Assembly: GCF_014648055.1 (NCBI RefSeq)
Contig: NZ_BMQJ01000001.1
Location: forward strand, 714,741-778,740
DNA: 64,000 nt
Direction: 5' to 3'
DNA from: Streptosporangium pseudovulgare
Lineage (GTDB): Bacteria; Actinomycetota; Actinomycetes; Streptosporangiales; Streptosporangiaceae
In this document: piece by piece, positions 55,622 to 64,000 of the stretch
How positions within the stretch are numbered: position 1 is the stretch's first letter
How the letters are laid out: the number at the start of each line of letters is the position of its first letter
Made by a program: the position numbers and the translations under genes
Notes under the pieces: model-generated
What the model was told of the DNA's origin: nothing
Databases searched by the model: none
What the model saw: the letters and a program-made list of their open reading frames with translations, nothing else

Positions 55622-58600
55622 TCAGACGCGCGGCTTCTCCCGCATCTCGAACGTCTCGATGACGTCGTCGATCTTGATGTCGCTGTAGCCGACACCGATA
55701 CCGCACTCGAAGCCCTCGCGGACCTCGGTCGCGTCGTCCTTGAACCGGCGCAGCGAGGAGACCGTGAGGTTGTCGGAGATGACGACCCCGTTGCGGATGA
55801 GCCTCGCCTTGCTGTTGCGGACGATCGTGCCCGAGCGGACCAGCGCACCGGCGATGTTGCCGATCTTCGGCACCTTGAAGACCTCGCGGACTTCGGCGGT
55901 GCCCATCTGGACCTCTTCGAACTCGGGCTTGAGCATGCCCTTGAGGGCCGCCTCGATCTCCTCGATCGCCTGGTAGATGACCGAGTAGTAGCGGATGTCG
56001 ACGCCCTCGCGCTCGGCCAGGTCGCGCGCCCGGACCTCCGGACGCACGTTGAAGCCGATGATGACGGCGTTGTCGTCGGCGACGGCCAGGTTGACGTCGT
56101 ACTCGGTGATGGCGCCGACGGCGCGGTGGAGCACCCGCAGGCGCACCTCGTCACCGACGTCGATCTTGAGCAGGGCGTCCTCGAGGGCCTCGACCGAACC
56201 GGAGACGTCACCCTTGATGATGAGCTTGAGCTCGTCGACCTGGCCCTTCTCCATCTCGCTGAAGAGCTCTTCGAGGGTGCGGCGACGGCCGGACCTGGCC
56301 ATGTCCGCGGTGCGCTTGCGCGCCGCCCGCTGCTGGGCGATCTGACGCGCCATGCGGTCGTCGGTGACGACGATGAAGTTGTCACCGGCGCCCGGCACCG
56401 CGGTCAGACCGAGGACCTGGACCGGACGCGACGGGCCGGCCTCGTCGATCGACACGCCGTTGTCGTCCAGCATCGCCCGGACGCGGCCGAAGGCCTCGCC
56501 ACAGACGATCGAGTCGCCGACGCGGAGCGTGCCGCGCTGCACCAGCACGGTCGCGACCGGGCCGCGGCCCCTGTCGAGGTGCGCCTCGATGGCGACGCCC
56601 TGGGCGTCCATCGCGTCGTTGGCCCGCAGGTCCAGCTCGGCGTCCGCGGTGAGCAGGATGGCCTCGAGCAGGTCGTCGATGCCGGTCCCGTTCTTGGCGG
56701 AGATGTCGACGAACAGCGTGTTGCCGCCGTACTCCTCTGCCACCAGGCCGTACTCGGTGAGCTGGGCACGGACCTTGTTGGGGTCGGCGCCCTCCTTGTC
56801 GACCTTGTTGACCGCGACCACGACCGGAACCTCGGCCGCCTGGGCGTGGTTCAGCGCCTCGATGGTCTGCGGCTTCACACCGTCGTCGGCCGCGACCACC
56901 AGGACGGCGATGTCGGTGACCTTGGCACCTCGGGCACGCATGGCGGTGAACGCCTCGTGACCCGGGGTGTCGATGAAGGTGATCTTCCGGTCTTCGCCCT
57001 CGTGCTCGGCGGCGATCTGGTAGGCGCCGATGTGCTGGGTGATGCCACCGGCCTCCCGCGCCACCTCGTTGGTGTGCCGGATCGCGTCGAGCAGCTTGGT
57101 CTTACCGTGGTCGACGTGACCCATGACGGTCACCACCGGCGGACGCGCGACCAGGTCGCCCTCGTCGCCCTCGTCCTCGCCGAACTCGATGTCGAAGGAC
57201 TCGAGGAGCTCGCGGTCCTCCTCCTCCGGGCTGACAACGAGCAGGTTGTAGTCCAGCTCGGCGGCCAGGAGCTGCAGCGTCTCCTCGTTGACCGACTGCG
57301 TGGCGGTCACCATCTCGCCCAGGTGCAGCATGATCTGCACCAGGGACGCCGGGTTCGCGCCGATCTTGTCGGCGAAGTCCGCCAGGGAGGCGCCGCGCGA
57401 CAGCCGGATCGTCTGGCCGTTGCCGCGCTGGACCTGCACGCCGCCGATCGCCGGGGCCTGCATGTTGTCGAACTCTTGACGCCGCTGGCGCTTGGACTTG
57501 CGACCGCGGGTCGGGCGTCCGCCCGGACGGCCGAAGGCGCCCGCCGTGCCGCCACCGCGGCCACGGCCACCGCCGCCACCGGGACGGCCGGCGAACCCGC
57601 CGCCACCGCCACCGGGACCACCGGTGCCGACGCCGGGACGGCCACCGCCGCCACCCGGACGGCCGGCGAACCCGCCGCCACCCGGACGGCCACCGCCGCC
57701 ACCGGGACGACCGGCGCCGCCACCGGGACGGCCACCGCCGCCACCGGGACGACCGGCGCCACCGCCGGGACCGGCGGGACGGCCCTGGGGCATCATCATC
57801 GGGCTGGGACGCGGACCGCCGGGACGCGGGCCGGCGACACCGGCGCCGCCACCCGGACGCGGACCACCCGCGCCGGGACCCGGACGCGGTCCGGCCGCGC
57901 CGGGCGGGCCGGGGCGGGGCCCCGGACGCGGTCCGGCGCCCTCGCGCTGTCCCTGCTCGCGGGGACCGCCGTCGCGCGGACCGGGACGCGGGCCGCGGTC
58001 GCCCGGGCCTCCGTCACGGCCGCCGGGACGCGGCGGACGGGCCTGGCCCATGCCGCTGGCGTTCGAGGAGAACGGGTTGTTGCCGGGACGCGGGCCACGC
58101 GGACCCGGACGCGGACCCGGCTTGGGACCGCCGGCGCCGGCACCGGAACGCGGAGCCGAGGGGGCGCCGCCGGGACCGCCCGCGGGGCGGCCCTCCGGAC
58201 GCGCCGCCTCGGGACGCGGACCCGGCTTGGGGCCGGGAGCCGGGCGCGGACCCGGCTTGGGGCCGGGAGCCGGGCGCGCGGCCTCGGGCCGGGGCGCCTC
58301 GAAGCGCGGCGGCTGGACCGGCGAGGCCGGCGGCTGCTGCTGAGGCTGGGGCTGGGAGACCTGCGGGGCCTGCTGAGCCTGCGGCGCGGGGGCCGCGGGA
58401 CGGGCCGCGGGGCCGGGCCGCGGGCCCGGCCTGGGAACAGGTCCCGGCCTGGGAACTGAGGATCGCGGCGCCGCGGGGGCGCCGGTTCCGGCCTGGCCTT
58501 CGGCCGGCCGGGGTGCCGCCTGCGGCGGCCTGGACGGCCTGTTGCCGCCCCTGTCGGACGACCCCTTGGCGGGGCCGCCCAAAGCTTCGGTGAGCCGACG

Positions 58601-58729
58601 GACCACCGGCGCCTCGATGGTCGAGGACGCCGAACGCACGAACTCGCCCATCTCCTGGAGCTTGGCCATGACGACCTTGCTCTCGACGCCGAACTCCTTG
58701 GCGAGCTCGTATACCCGGACCTTCGCCAC
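55622..58729 (-). CDS. infB: Translation initiation factor IF-2
   Basis: GTPase of 1,035 residues that places initiator tRNA on the 30S subunit. N-terminal IF2_N module ([20 protein letters not shown]), then a Pro/Gly/Arg/Ala-rich low-complexity linker of roughly 350 residues including (Gly)nArgPro repeats near 315-410, a second IF2_N module, and the G domain: GHVDHGKT at about 535-542, [17 protein letters not shown]. Domains II-IV and the fMet-tRNA-binding C-terminus complete it. GTG 58729 has GGGAG 5 nt upstream. The long linker is an actinobacterial trait. Confidence 0.97.
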   Translation of the reverse strand: MAKVRVYELAKEFGVESKVVMAKLQEMGEFVRSASSTIEAPVVRRLTEALGGPAKGSSDRGGNRPSRPPQAAPRPAEGQAGTGAPAAPRSSVPRPGPVPRPGPRPGPAARPAAPAPQAQQAPQVSQPQPQQQPPASPVQPPRFEAPRPEAARPAPGPKPGPRPAPGPKPGPRPEAARPEGRPAGGPGGAPSAPRSGAGAGGPKPGPRPGPRGPRPGNNPFSSNASGMGQARPPRPGGRDGGPGDRGPRPGPRDGGPREQGQREGAGPRPGPRPGPPGAAGPRPGPGAGGPRPGGGAGVAGPRPGGPRPSPMMMPQGRPAGPGGGAGRPGGGGGRPGGGAGRPGGGGGRPGGGGFAGRPGGGGGRPGVGTGGPGGGGGGFAGRPGGGGGRGRGGGTAGAFGRPGGRPTRGRKSKRQRRQEFDNMQAPAIGGVQVQRGNGQTIRLSRGASLADFADKIGANPASLVQIMLHLGEMVTATQSVNEETLQLLAAELDYNLLVVSPEEEDRELLESFDIEFGEDEGDEGDLVARPPVVTVMGHVDHGKTKLLDAIRHTNEVAREAGGITQHIGAYQIAAEHEGEDRKITFIDTPGHEAFTAMRARGAKVTDIAVLVVAADDGVKPQTIEALNHAQAAEVPVVVAVNKVDKEGADPNKVRAQLTEYGLVAEEYGGNTLFVDISAKNGTGIDDLLEAILLTADAELDLRANDAMDAQGVAIEAHLDRGRGPVATVLVQRGTLRVGDSIVCGEAFGRVRAMLDDNGVSIDEAGPSRPVQVLGLTAVPGAGDNFIVVTDDRMARQIAQQRAARKRTADMARSGRRRTLEELFSEMEKGQVDELKLIIKGDVSGSVEALEDALLKIDVGDEVRLRVLHRAVGAITEYDVNLAVADDNAVIIGFNVRPEVRARDLAEREGVDIRYYSVIYQAIEEIEAALKGMLKPEFEEVQMGTAEVREVFKVPKIGNIAGALVRSGTIVRNSKARLIRNGVVISDNLTVSSLRRFKDDATEVREGFECGIGVGYSDIKIDDVIETFEMREKPRV

Positions 58730-58871
58730 TGCACTCCCTTACTCGGCCCGGGAGGCACAGCCGCCGGACCGTCGTTACGTAGACGTACTCATCGCCGCAT
58801 GCTCATCAGGCGCTCATAGCTATCTGACCAGCCCATCAACTCGGCGTCCTACATGACAGTTGGCAACCATT

Positions 58872-59174
58872 TCACCCGATCCTTTCGGAGTGGAGCTCTT
58901 CCAGGTGAGCCCGTACCGGCGACGGGTCGAGCGGTCCCGCGACGCGAAACGCCCGCGGAAACGCCCGCCGCCGCTCGGCGAGCTCCAGGCAGCTCAGGGA
59001 GGGGTGCAGTGAAGCACCACGCCCGTGGAGCCGTCTTCGCAGGTCGGGGACGATGACGCCCTCGACCGCCACCAGGCGGAGCAGCTCGGAGGAAACCGTG
59101 CGAACCCGGCACCCCACACACGTTCGCAGTGGGGCGGCCTGGTCACCATATTCCAGCTTACCGCGTGGGCGCAT
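58872..59174 (-). CDS. YlxR-family (DUF448) RNA-binding protein
   Basis: Protein of 100 residues with the YlxR signature [20 protein letters not shown] and the later [20 protein letters not shown]. Members lie between nusA and infB and are reported to bind RNA or act as nucleoid-associated regulators. ATG 59174 overlaps the nusA 3' end by 17 nt, so translation is probably coupled. A 142-bp gap to infB contains no gene. Confidence 0.93.
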   Translation of the reverse strand: MRPRGKLEYGDQAAPLRTCVGCRVRTVSSELLRLVAVEGVIVPDLRRRLHGRGASLHPSLSCLELAERRRAFPRAFRVAGPLDPSPVRAHLEELHSERIG

Positions 59175-60162
59175 CTGCGGAACCGGCCGCCTCCCCCGTC
59201 TGGGTGTCGGACCGGATGTCGATGCGCCACCCGGTGAGGCGATTGGCCAGCCGGGCGTTCTGCCCCTCCTTGCCGATCGCCAGGGAGAGCTGGTAGTCCG
59301 GCACGGTCACGCGGGCGGCACGCCCCTCGGTGTCGATCACCTCGACATGCGAAACACGCGAGGGCGACAGGGCATTCCCGACGAACTCCGCCGGGTCCTC
59401 CGACCAGTCGATGATGTCGATCTTCTCACCGTGGAGTTCGGCCATCACGTTGCGCACCCGCGAGCCCATCGGGCCGATGCAGGCGCCCTTGGCGTTGACG
59501 CCGGGCCGCCGGGAGCGGACCGCGATCTTCGTACGGTGGCCCGCCTCGCGGGCGATGGCCGCGATCTCGACGGTGCCGTCGGCGATCTCCGGCACCTCCA
59601 GGGCGAACAGCTTCTTCACCAGGCCGGGGTGGGTGCGCGACAGGGTCACCGACGGCCCCTTGGGGCCCTTCTTGACCTGCACGACGTAGCAGCGGATGCG
59701 CTCGCCGTGGACGTACTCCTCGCCCGGCACCTGCTCGTTGTGCGGCAGCACGGCCTCGATCTTGCCGAGGTCGACCAGGACGACCCGCGGGTCCTTGCCC
59801 TGCTGGATGATCCCGGCCACCAGCTCGCCCTCGCGGCTGGCGAACTCGCCGAAGTTGATCTCGTCCTCGGCGTCCCGGAGCTGCTGCAGGATGACCTGCT
59901 TGGCGGTGGTCGCGGCGATGCGGCTGAAGTTGCCCGGGGTGTCGTCGTACTCCCGGAGCACCTGGCCGCCGTCGTCCAGCTCGGCGGCGTAAATGGTCAC
60001 GTGCCCGGTCTTGCGGTCGAGCTCGGCGCGGGCCTTGGCCGCCGCCCCCTCGCTCCGGAAGTACGCGATCAGCAGCGCGTCCTCGATGGCCTTGACGACC
60101 AGGTCGAAGGAGATGTCCTTCTCGCGTTCCAGGCTGCGCAGGACGCTCATGTCGATGTCCAC
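59158..60162 (-). CDS. nusA: Transcription termination/antitermination protein NusA
   Basis: RNA polymerase-associated factor of 334 residues: N-terminal domain (about 1-100; [20 protein letters not shown]), S1 domain ([20 protein letters not shown], about 115-190) and two KH domains ([40 protein letters not shown]). It lacks the acidic repeats of the E. coli protein, normal for actinobacteria. GTG 60162 has GGGGGAG 5 nt upstream; the ATG at 60150 is an alternative. It follows rimP by 11 nt. Confidence 0.96.
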   Translation of the reverse strand: MDIDMSVLRSLEREKDISFDLVVKAIEDALLIAYFRSEGAAAKARAELDRKTGHVTIYAAELDDGGQVLREYDDTPGNFSRIAATTAKQVILQQLRDAEDEINFGEFASREGELVAGIIQQGKDPRVVLVDLGKIEAVLPHNEQVPGEEYVHGERIRCYVVQVKKGPKGPSVTLSRTHPGLVKKLFALEVPEIADGTVEIAAIAREAGHRTKIAVRSRRPGVNAKGACIGPMGSRVRNVMAELHGEKIDIIDWSEDPAEFVGNALSPSRVSHVEVIDTEGRAARVTVPDYQLSLAIGKEGQNARLANRLTGWRIDIRSDTQTGEAAGSADAPTR

Positions 60163-60173
60163 GAGGCTCCCCC

Positions 60174-60674
60174 TTAGCCCTCGTCGCCGTCTTCGCCGTC
60201 GTCTTCGGCGTCGTCGAACCGGCGGAACTCCACCTGCACCCGTCCTCGGGTCAGGTCCTCGTACTCGACGCGGCGCGGCGTGCCCGCCACGTCGAACTCC
60301 ACGCCGGTCTCGTCGGTGGCGACGATCCGGCCCTCCACGCTCGTGCCGTCCCGCAGGTCGGCCTTGACCAGCCGCCGCACCGCCCGGCGCCAGTGGCGCG
60401 GCTCGGTGAGCGGACGGTCGACCCCGGGGGAGGAGACCTCCAGCACGTAGGGGGAGCCTCCCATCACGTCCCCGGCGTCCAGCGCCTCGGAGACGGCCTG
60501 GCTGACCTCGGCGACGTCGTCCAGGCTGACGCCGCCGTCGCGGTCGACGACGACACGCAGCAGGCGCCGCTTGCCCGCCGGAGTGACCGTGACGTCCTCC
60601 AGGTCGAGCCCGGAGGCGAGGGCGACGGGTTCCAGGAGCTTCATCAGGCGGTCGCGGGATGTGGCGCTGCCCAT
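60174..60674 (-). CDS. rimP: Ribosome maturation factor RimP
   Basis: Protein of 166 residues for 30S assembly: start [40 protein letters not shown], and [20 protein letters not shown], the RimP signature; an acidic tail ends it. GGGAGG is 5 nt before the ATG. First gene of the rimP-nusA-ylxR-infB operon, divergent from a lipoprotein gene. Confidence 0.95.
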   Translation of the reverse strand: MGSATSRDRLMKLLEPVALASGLDLEDVTVTPAGKRRLLRVVVDRDGGVSLDDVAEVSQAVSEALDAGDVMGGSPYVLEVSSPGVDRPLTEPRHWRRAVRRLVKADLRDGTSVEGRIVATDETGVEFDVAGTPRRVEYEDLTRGRVQVEFRRFDDAEDDGEDGDEG

Positions 60675-60863
60675 GCCGACCTCCCATTTTCACGATCTAC
60701 AGCCGGGCGGACCTCGCCCTTGCGGTTCACAAGCCTATCCACATCAGGGCGCGGAAGAAGCGCCACTCGGCGCGGCGAGCCCGTCCGAGAAGCGCGGTGA
60801 ATGGTTTCCCAGCCCTTACGATGCTAGATGCGTCAGCAGCTCACCCGTACCCGGAGGTCGTCC

Positions 60864-61391
60864 GTGCGTTTCCTGTCCCGGCGTGACCTGCTGCGGGACA
60901 CCGCCGTCGGGGCCGCCGCCGCGACGGTCGCCGCGACGGTCGGCGGATGCGCCGCCGAGGAGCCCGAGCACCAGCGCGCCGAGCCGCCCGACCCGGATAC
61001 CGTGCTGCTCAGGCAGCTCATCGCCGACAAGGAGCGGATCATCGGGCTGTACGCCTCCGCTCCCTCGGCCAAGCTCCTGCCCTTCAGGCGGCGGCACGAG
61101 GCCCACCTCGCCGAGCTGCGCCGGAGACTTCCCTCCGCCGCCCGGGGCGCCGGGGTCTCCGCGACGCCGGGGCCCTCCGGGGGCGCCGCCGCATCTTCCG
61201 CGCCGTCCGCCTCCGGGACGCCCGCGCCGGAGCCCCGCGCCTCCCTGCGGAGCCTGCGGGCCGCCGAGCGGAAGGCCGCCGACTCGCGCCCCCGGCAGGC
61301 CGAGGGCGCCTCACCCGCGCTGGCCCAGCTGGTCGCCTCCATCGGCGCCTGCGAGGCCGCCCACGCCGTGGCCCTGGCGAGGCCGCTGTGA
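60864..61391 (+). CDS. Putative lipoprotein with twin-arginine-like signal
   Basis: Protein of 175 residues. After GTG 60864 (CGGAGG about 6 nt upstream) come FLSRRDLLRDTAVGAAAATV and a lipobox-like VGGC, so it looks like a Tat-exported lipoprotein. The mature part is rich in Ala/Arg/Pro with one helical segment (LLRQLIADKERIIGLYASAP). No domain recognised. Its stop overlaps the GTG of the following DUF4439 gene (GTGA). The same pair flanks rimP in Streptomyces, so it is conserved though of unknown role. Confidence 0.82.
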   Translation: MRFLSRRDLLRDTAVGAAAATVAATVGGCAAEEPEHQRAEPPDPDTVLLRQLIADKERIIGLYASAPSAKLLPFRRRHEAHLAELRRRLPSAARGAGVSATPGPSGGAAASSAPSASGTPAPEPRASLRSLRAAERKAADSRPRQAEGASPALAQLVASIGACEAAHAVALARPL

Positions 61392-61966
61392 GGGCCCCGG
61401 ACATCGCGCGGAACGCGAGGCCGGCGGGGGCCGCCGGGCCCGCCGGAACGGTGGGGGCCGCGGGGGCGGTCGCGCCGGCTCGGCTCGCCGCGCCGGTCAC
61501 CCCCGCCCCCGGAGCCGGCGGGGGGCTCGACACGGCGCTGGCGGCCGAGCACGCGGCCGTCTACGCCTACGGAGTCCTCGCCGCGCGGGCCGAGGGGGCG
61601 CTGCGCTCCACCATGACCGCCGCCTTCACCGCCCACCGCGCCCGCCGCGACCGGCTCCGCGCCATGATCATCGAGCGTGGCGGCACCCCGGCCGAGCCCG
61701 ACGCGAGCTACCGGCTGCCCGCCGTACCCTCCACCCCCGACCAGGTGGTGGAGCTGGCCGTGTCGGTGGAGCGGGGGGTGACCGCCGCCTACCTCGAGAC
61801 CGTCGCGTCCGGCGACCCGGCCGTCCGGCGGATGGCCGCGCTGGCCATGCAGGAGTGCGTCGTGCGGGCGTACGGCCTGCGCCCGGAGATCGAGACCTTC
61901 CCCGGCATGCCCGCCCCCGCGTCCCCCTCCCCCGCTCCCACCCCGGCGCCGTCCCCGCCGTCCTGA
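61388..61966 (+). CDS. DUF4439 ferritin-like domain protein
   Basis: Protein of 192 residues starting with an Ala/Gly/Pro-rich leader of about 45 residues, then a four-helix ferritin-like domain (DTALAAEHAAVYAYGVLAAR, TAAFTAHRARRDRLRAMIIE, VVELAVSVERGVTAAYLETV) with Glu/His residues in helices that could bind metal, and a Pro/Ser tail. GTG 61388 overlaps the upstream stop in GTGA. Together with the lipoprotein it may form a small envelope-associated complex; function unknown. Confidence 0.85.
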   Translation: MRAPDIARNARPAGAAGPAGTVGAAGAVAPARLAAPVTPAPGAGGGLDTALAAEHAAVYAYGVLAARAEGALRSTMTAAFTAHRARRDRLRAMIIERGGTPAEPDASYRLPAVPSTPDQVVELAVSVERGVTAAYLETVASGDPAVRRMAALAMQECVVRAYGLRPEIETFPGMPAPASPSPAPTPAPSPPS

Positions 61967-62142
61967 ACACGGGCCCCGCGCGGCCTTGGACCCCGTGTGG
62001 GCGCCCGGTGCGGCCCGGGATCCTCGGACTCGACCCAGTCCGGGCCACCTCAGGGGCCGTTCGACACGGCTCGGGATCACATGGTCCGTTTGCCGCCGAT
62101 CACCCGGGTAGCTGGAAGGGGCAGACGGTCAAGGAGGAAGCA

Positions 62143-62331
62143 ATGGGCTGGGAATACAGGAAGTCGCTGAAGTTCGGTCCGCTCCGTCTCAACCTGTCGC
62201 GCCGCGGCGTCGGGCACAGCTGGGGCAACCGGGCCTTCCGCGTCACGAAGGGCGCCGACGGCAGGAAGACGCTGAGCGTGAACCTGCCCGGCGGGTTCCA
62301 CTGGCGCAAGACCCTCAGCGGCTCCCGCTGA
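62143..62331 (+). CDS. DUF4236-like small protein
   Basis: Protein of 62 residues: MGWEYRKSLKFGPLRLNLSR, then RGVGHSWGNRAFRVTKGADG. The pattern R/W-x-R-K-S-x-K-x-G-P-x-R-x-N-x-S is that of DUF4236, of unknown function. AAGGAGGAA lies just before ATG 62143. It stands alone 176 bp after the DUF4439 gene. Confidence 0.85.
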   Translation: MGWEYRKSLKFGPLRLNLSRRGVGHSWGNRAFRVTKGADGRKTLSVNLPGGFHWRKTLSGSR

Positions 62332-62470
62332 GCCGCCTCCGTCCGGGGGTGCGTGACGTCTCCCGCCCCCGGACGGGCGCGCGGCGTCTCCCGCCGCGTC
62401 CGGACGGGCACGCCGCGCTCGGACCGGGCACACCGCGTTTCCCGCCCCTCTCCGAGGGCACAGTCGCCAC

Positions 62471-62707
62471 GTGACGGATAAAACGGACATAGGGGATGAC
62501 CGTGTCACGGTGACCCCGTGCGAGGACGGGCCGCTGCTACTGCGGGGCCCGTTCGTCCTCACCACCCAGGACGGCGCCGTCATCGACCCAGGCCGGTCCA
62601 CGGTGGCGCTGTGCCGCTGCGGGCGATCGGCGGCCAAGCCCTTCTGCGACGGCTCGCATCGGCCCGCCCGCTTCCGCGCCCCGAGCGAGCCCGAGCCGCC
62701 CGCCTGA
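62471..62707 (+). CDS. CDGSH-type iron-sulfur protein
   Basis: Protein of 78 residues with a CDGSH domain: ALCRCGRSAAKPFCDGSHRP supplies the three Cys and one His ligands of a [2Fe-2S] cluster. MitoNEET-like small proteins of this kind act in electron or cluster transfer. GTG 62471 is used, but a later GTG at about 62512 would give a shorter protein closer to the common start. Its 3' two-thirds lies antisense to the glycosyltransferase tail. Confidence 0.88.
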   Translation: MTDKTDIGDDRVTVTPCEDGPLLLRGPFVLTTQDGAVIDPGRSTVALCRCGRSAAKPFCDGSHRPARFRAPSEPEPPA

Positions 62708-63883
62708 CGGCGCCCCCGACCCCGGGTCTCCGGTCCCGCGGCGCGCTCCCCGCCCGAGCTCTCCCGCCGGGTGACGCTCTCCCGGCCAGGAGGTCTCCGC
62801 CGGGCCGTGCTCCCCCGCTCCGGACGCCTCGGTCCAGACGGCTCCGGACGCCTCGGTCCGGGCCGCTCCGGCCACGCCGGGCCGGCCGGTCCGGCGGTTC
62901 CGGTGCGCCTTGATCCATCGGACCGAGTGCGCCGCCGTCCGCATCCGGCGGCCCGCGTACGGCACGCCGCCGAGGAACAGCCGCGCCGCCAGCGCCAGCC
63001 AGGCGCAGACCGCCCGCTCCAGCAGCCACACCGGCGCGAACAGCGCGGCGGAGAAGGGGAAGACCCACCGCCCGCCGGCCCGGCGGCGACCGGTCTCGGC
63101 GGCCCCGACCGCCAGCCCGGCGCAGACCAGGACCCTCCCGTACCTGCGGCGCGACAGCGCGACGGCCAGCGCGGGCAGCACGGACAGGAACGCCGCCAGG
63201 CGGACGGGCTGCGCGAGGTCGTCGTAGGCCTGCCGGACGCGCTGGGACCAGAACCGGGCCGGGTCCGGCGGCAGGCGGCGGACGTACAGGCCGAGCGGGC
63301 GGCACTCCCGCCCGCCGTGGGCGCGGACCGTGCGGATGAGCTCCAGGTTCTCGAACAACACGTCGCCGTCGTAGCCGCCCATCTCGTGGAAGACCGACCG
63401 GCGCACGCCGAAGGTGCCCGGGTAGTCGGCGCCGAAGGCGCGGTTGAGGAGGGTCCTGGCGGTGTCCCAGCGGGCGTGCCAGGGCAGCGGGTCGAAGTGG
63501 TTCTGCGGCCTGACCAGGTCGGCCCGTCCGAGCAGGGCGCCGATCGCGGCCAGTTCCGCCGCGCCGTAGCGCACGTCGTCGTCGGCGATGACCACGCGCT
63601 CGGCGCGGGCCCGGCGCATCCCGGTGACCACCCCGTTGACCTTGCCGTTGACGAAGGCGAGGTCGTCGTCGGGCCGGAGGTGCTCGGCGATCCCGGCCCA
63701 GGCGGCGGCGTGCCGCTCGAAGACCGGGGGCGGGGAGCCGTCGACGACGATGACCCGCGCGTGGCGGGCGAGCCGGCGCAGGTAGCCCGTCAGCTCCGCC
63801 AGGCCCGCCTCGTCGCCGTCGTCCCAGCGCAGCGGCAGGACGTAGTCGAGGCCGGGGCCTCCCGTCCGGCCGCCGTCCGTCAT
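62537..63883 (-). CDS. Family 2 glycosyltransferase, membrane-associated, tail antisense to CDGSH gene
   Basis: Protein of 448 residues. Residues 1-230 form a GT-A domain: LDYVLPLRWDDGDEAGLAEL, VIVVDGSPPPVF, VIADDDVRYGAAELAA (DxD metal motif) and a GGYDGDVLFENLELIRTVRA segment. Two or three hydrophobic segments follow (about 230-315). From about residue 335 the sequence becomes Gly/Ala/Arg/Glu low complexity with a short repeat (ARTEASGAVWTEASGAGEHG) and its last 57 codons are antisense to the CDGSH gene. The enzyme core looks sound; the tail probably results from loss of an earlier stop. Sugar donor and acceptor unknown. Confidence 0.85.
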   Translation of the reverse strand: MTDGGRTGGPGLDYVLPLRWDDGDEAGLAELTGYLRRLARHARVIVVDGSPPPVFERHAAAWAGIAEHLRPDDDLAFVNGKVNGVVTGMRRARAERVVIADDDVRYGAAELAAIGALLGRADLVRPQNHFDPLPWHARWDTARTLLNRAFGADYPGTFGVRRSVFHEMGGYDGDVLFENLELIRTVRAHGGRECRPLGLYVRRLPPDPARFWSQRVRQAYDDLAQPVRLAAFLSVLPALAVALSRRRYGRVLVCAGLAVGAAETGRRRAGGRWVFPFSAALFAPVWLLERAVCAWLALAARLFLGGVPYAGRRMRTAAHSVRWIKAHRNRRTGRPGVAGAARTEASGAVWTEASGAGEHGPAETSWPGERHPAGELGRGARRGTGDPGSGAPSGGRLGLARGAEAGGPMRAVAEGLGRRSPAAAQRHRGPAWVDDGAVLGGEDERAPQ

Positions 63884-63951
63884 CGGCCGCTCACCGCCAG
63901 ACCGGTCCCGTGCGGTCCGCTCCCGTTCCGCCCGGTCCCGCGCGGCCCGGC

Positions 63952-64000
63952 CCCGTCCGGGGCGGTCTCATCCGGGGCGGTCTCGTCCGGGGCGGTCTCG
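63952..64000. repeat. 15-bp tandem repeat at right edge
   Basis: GTCCGGGGCGGTCTC-type units repeat with a 15-bp period three times and run into the window edge. The 117 bp upstream of the glycosyltransferase start hold no other recognisable feature. Confidence 0.8.

Noticed and set aside
55511..58459. Long plus-strand open frame antisense to infB.
   Set aside because: Repetitive Thr/Ala/Gly product derived from the low-complexity IF-2 linker DNA.

Overview
The window is very GC-rich, with strong GC bias at third codon positions, GTG/TTG starts and GGAGG-type ribosome binding sites. The gene order rimP-nusA-ylxR-infB-DUF503-rbfA-nrnA-truB-ribF-rpsO-pnp-M16 protease-dapB ... dapA-rnj ... ftsK-(RodZ-like)-rimO-pgsA-cinA-clgR ... 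nei2 ... lhr-DUF3046 is the core order known from Streptomyces and related actinomycetes. A filamentous actinobacterium, perhaps of the Streptosporangiales, is the best guess. All core genes except nei2 and lhr run on the minus strand. No rRNA, tRNA, CRISPR array, transposase or phage gene was seen.

Three accessory modules interrupt the core order. (1) 5.1-12.8 kb: a carbohydrate ABC importer (binding lipoprotein, two permeases, no ATPase) and a family 3 glycosidase, flanked by two paralogous ROK repressors. (2) 21.2-27.1 kb: a pectin/polygalacturonate module with a secreted PL3 pectate lyase carrying a ricin-type lectin domain, a sodium:solute symporter, a 4-OT-family tautomerase, an IclR/KdgR-like regulator, kduD and kduI. 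Eight copies of one 17-bp palindrome, in four pairs whose members start exactly 20 bp apart, lie in front of these genes, so it looks like one regulon. An MDR oxidoreductase and a MerR regulator follow. (3) 31.6-45.8 kb, between dapA and dapB: a HutC-type GntR regulator, radC, a short intergenic region packed with perfect hairpins, a tandem duplication of a gene encoding two fused GntR winged helices, a peroxiredoxin, a cupin, a zinc ribbon protein, a ferritin-like diiron protein, a MocR regulator divergent from an EamA transporter with overlapping start codons, a CGNR protein, menA, an NDH-2-like flavoprotein and two acetyltransferases.

46-60.7 kb is the translation, RNA-decay and lysine/cell-wall block: dapB, M16 protease, pnp, rpsO, ribF, truB, nrnA, rbfA, DUF503, infB, ylxR, nusA, rimP. 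60.8-64 kb holds a lipoprotein/DUF4439 pair, DUF4236, a CDGSH iron-sulfur protein and a family 2 glycosyltransferase whose tail runs antisense through the CDGSH gene.

Two features recur. Several genes have a -10-like hexamer 6-8 nt before the start codon and no ribosome binding site, which suggests leaderless mRNAs. Many gene ends carry short tandem repeats of 9-50 bp, some apparently copied from the last codons of the neighbouring gene.
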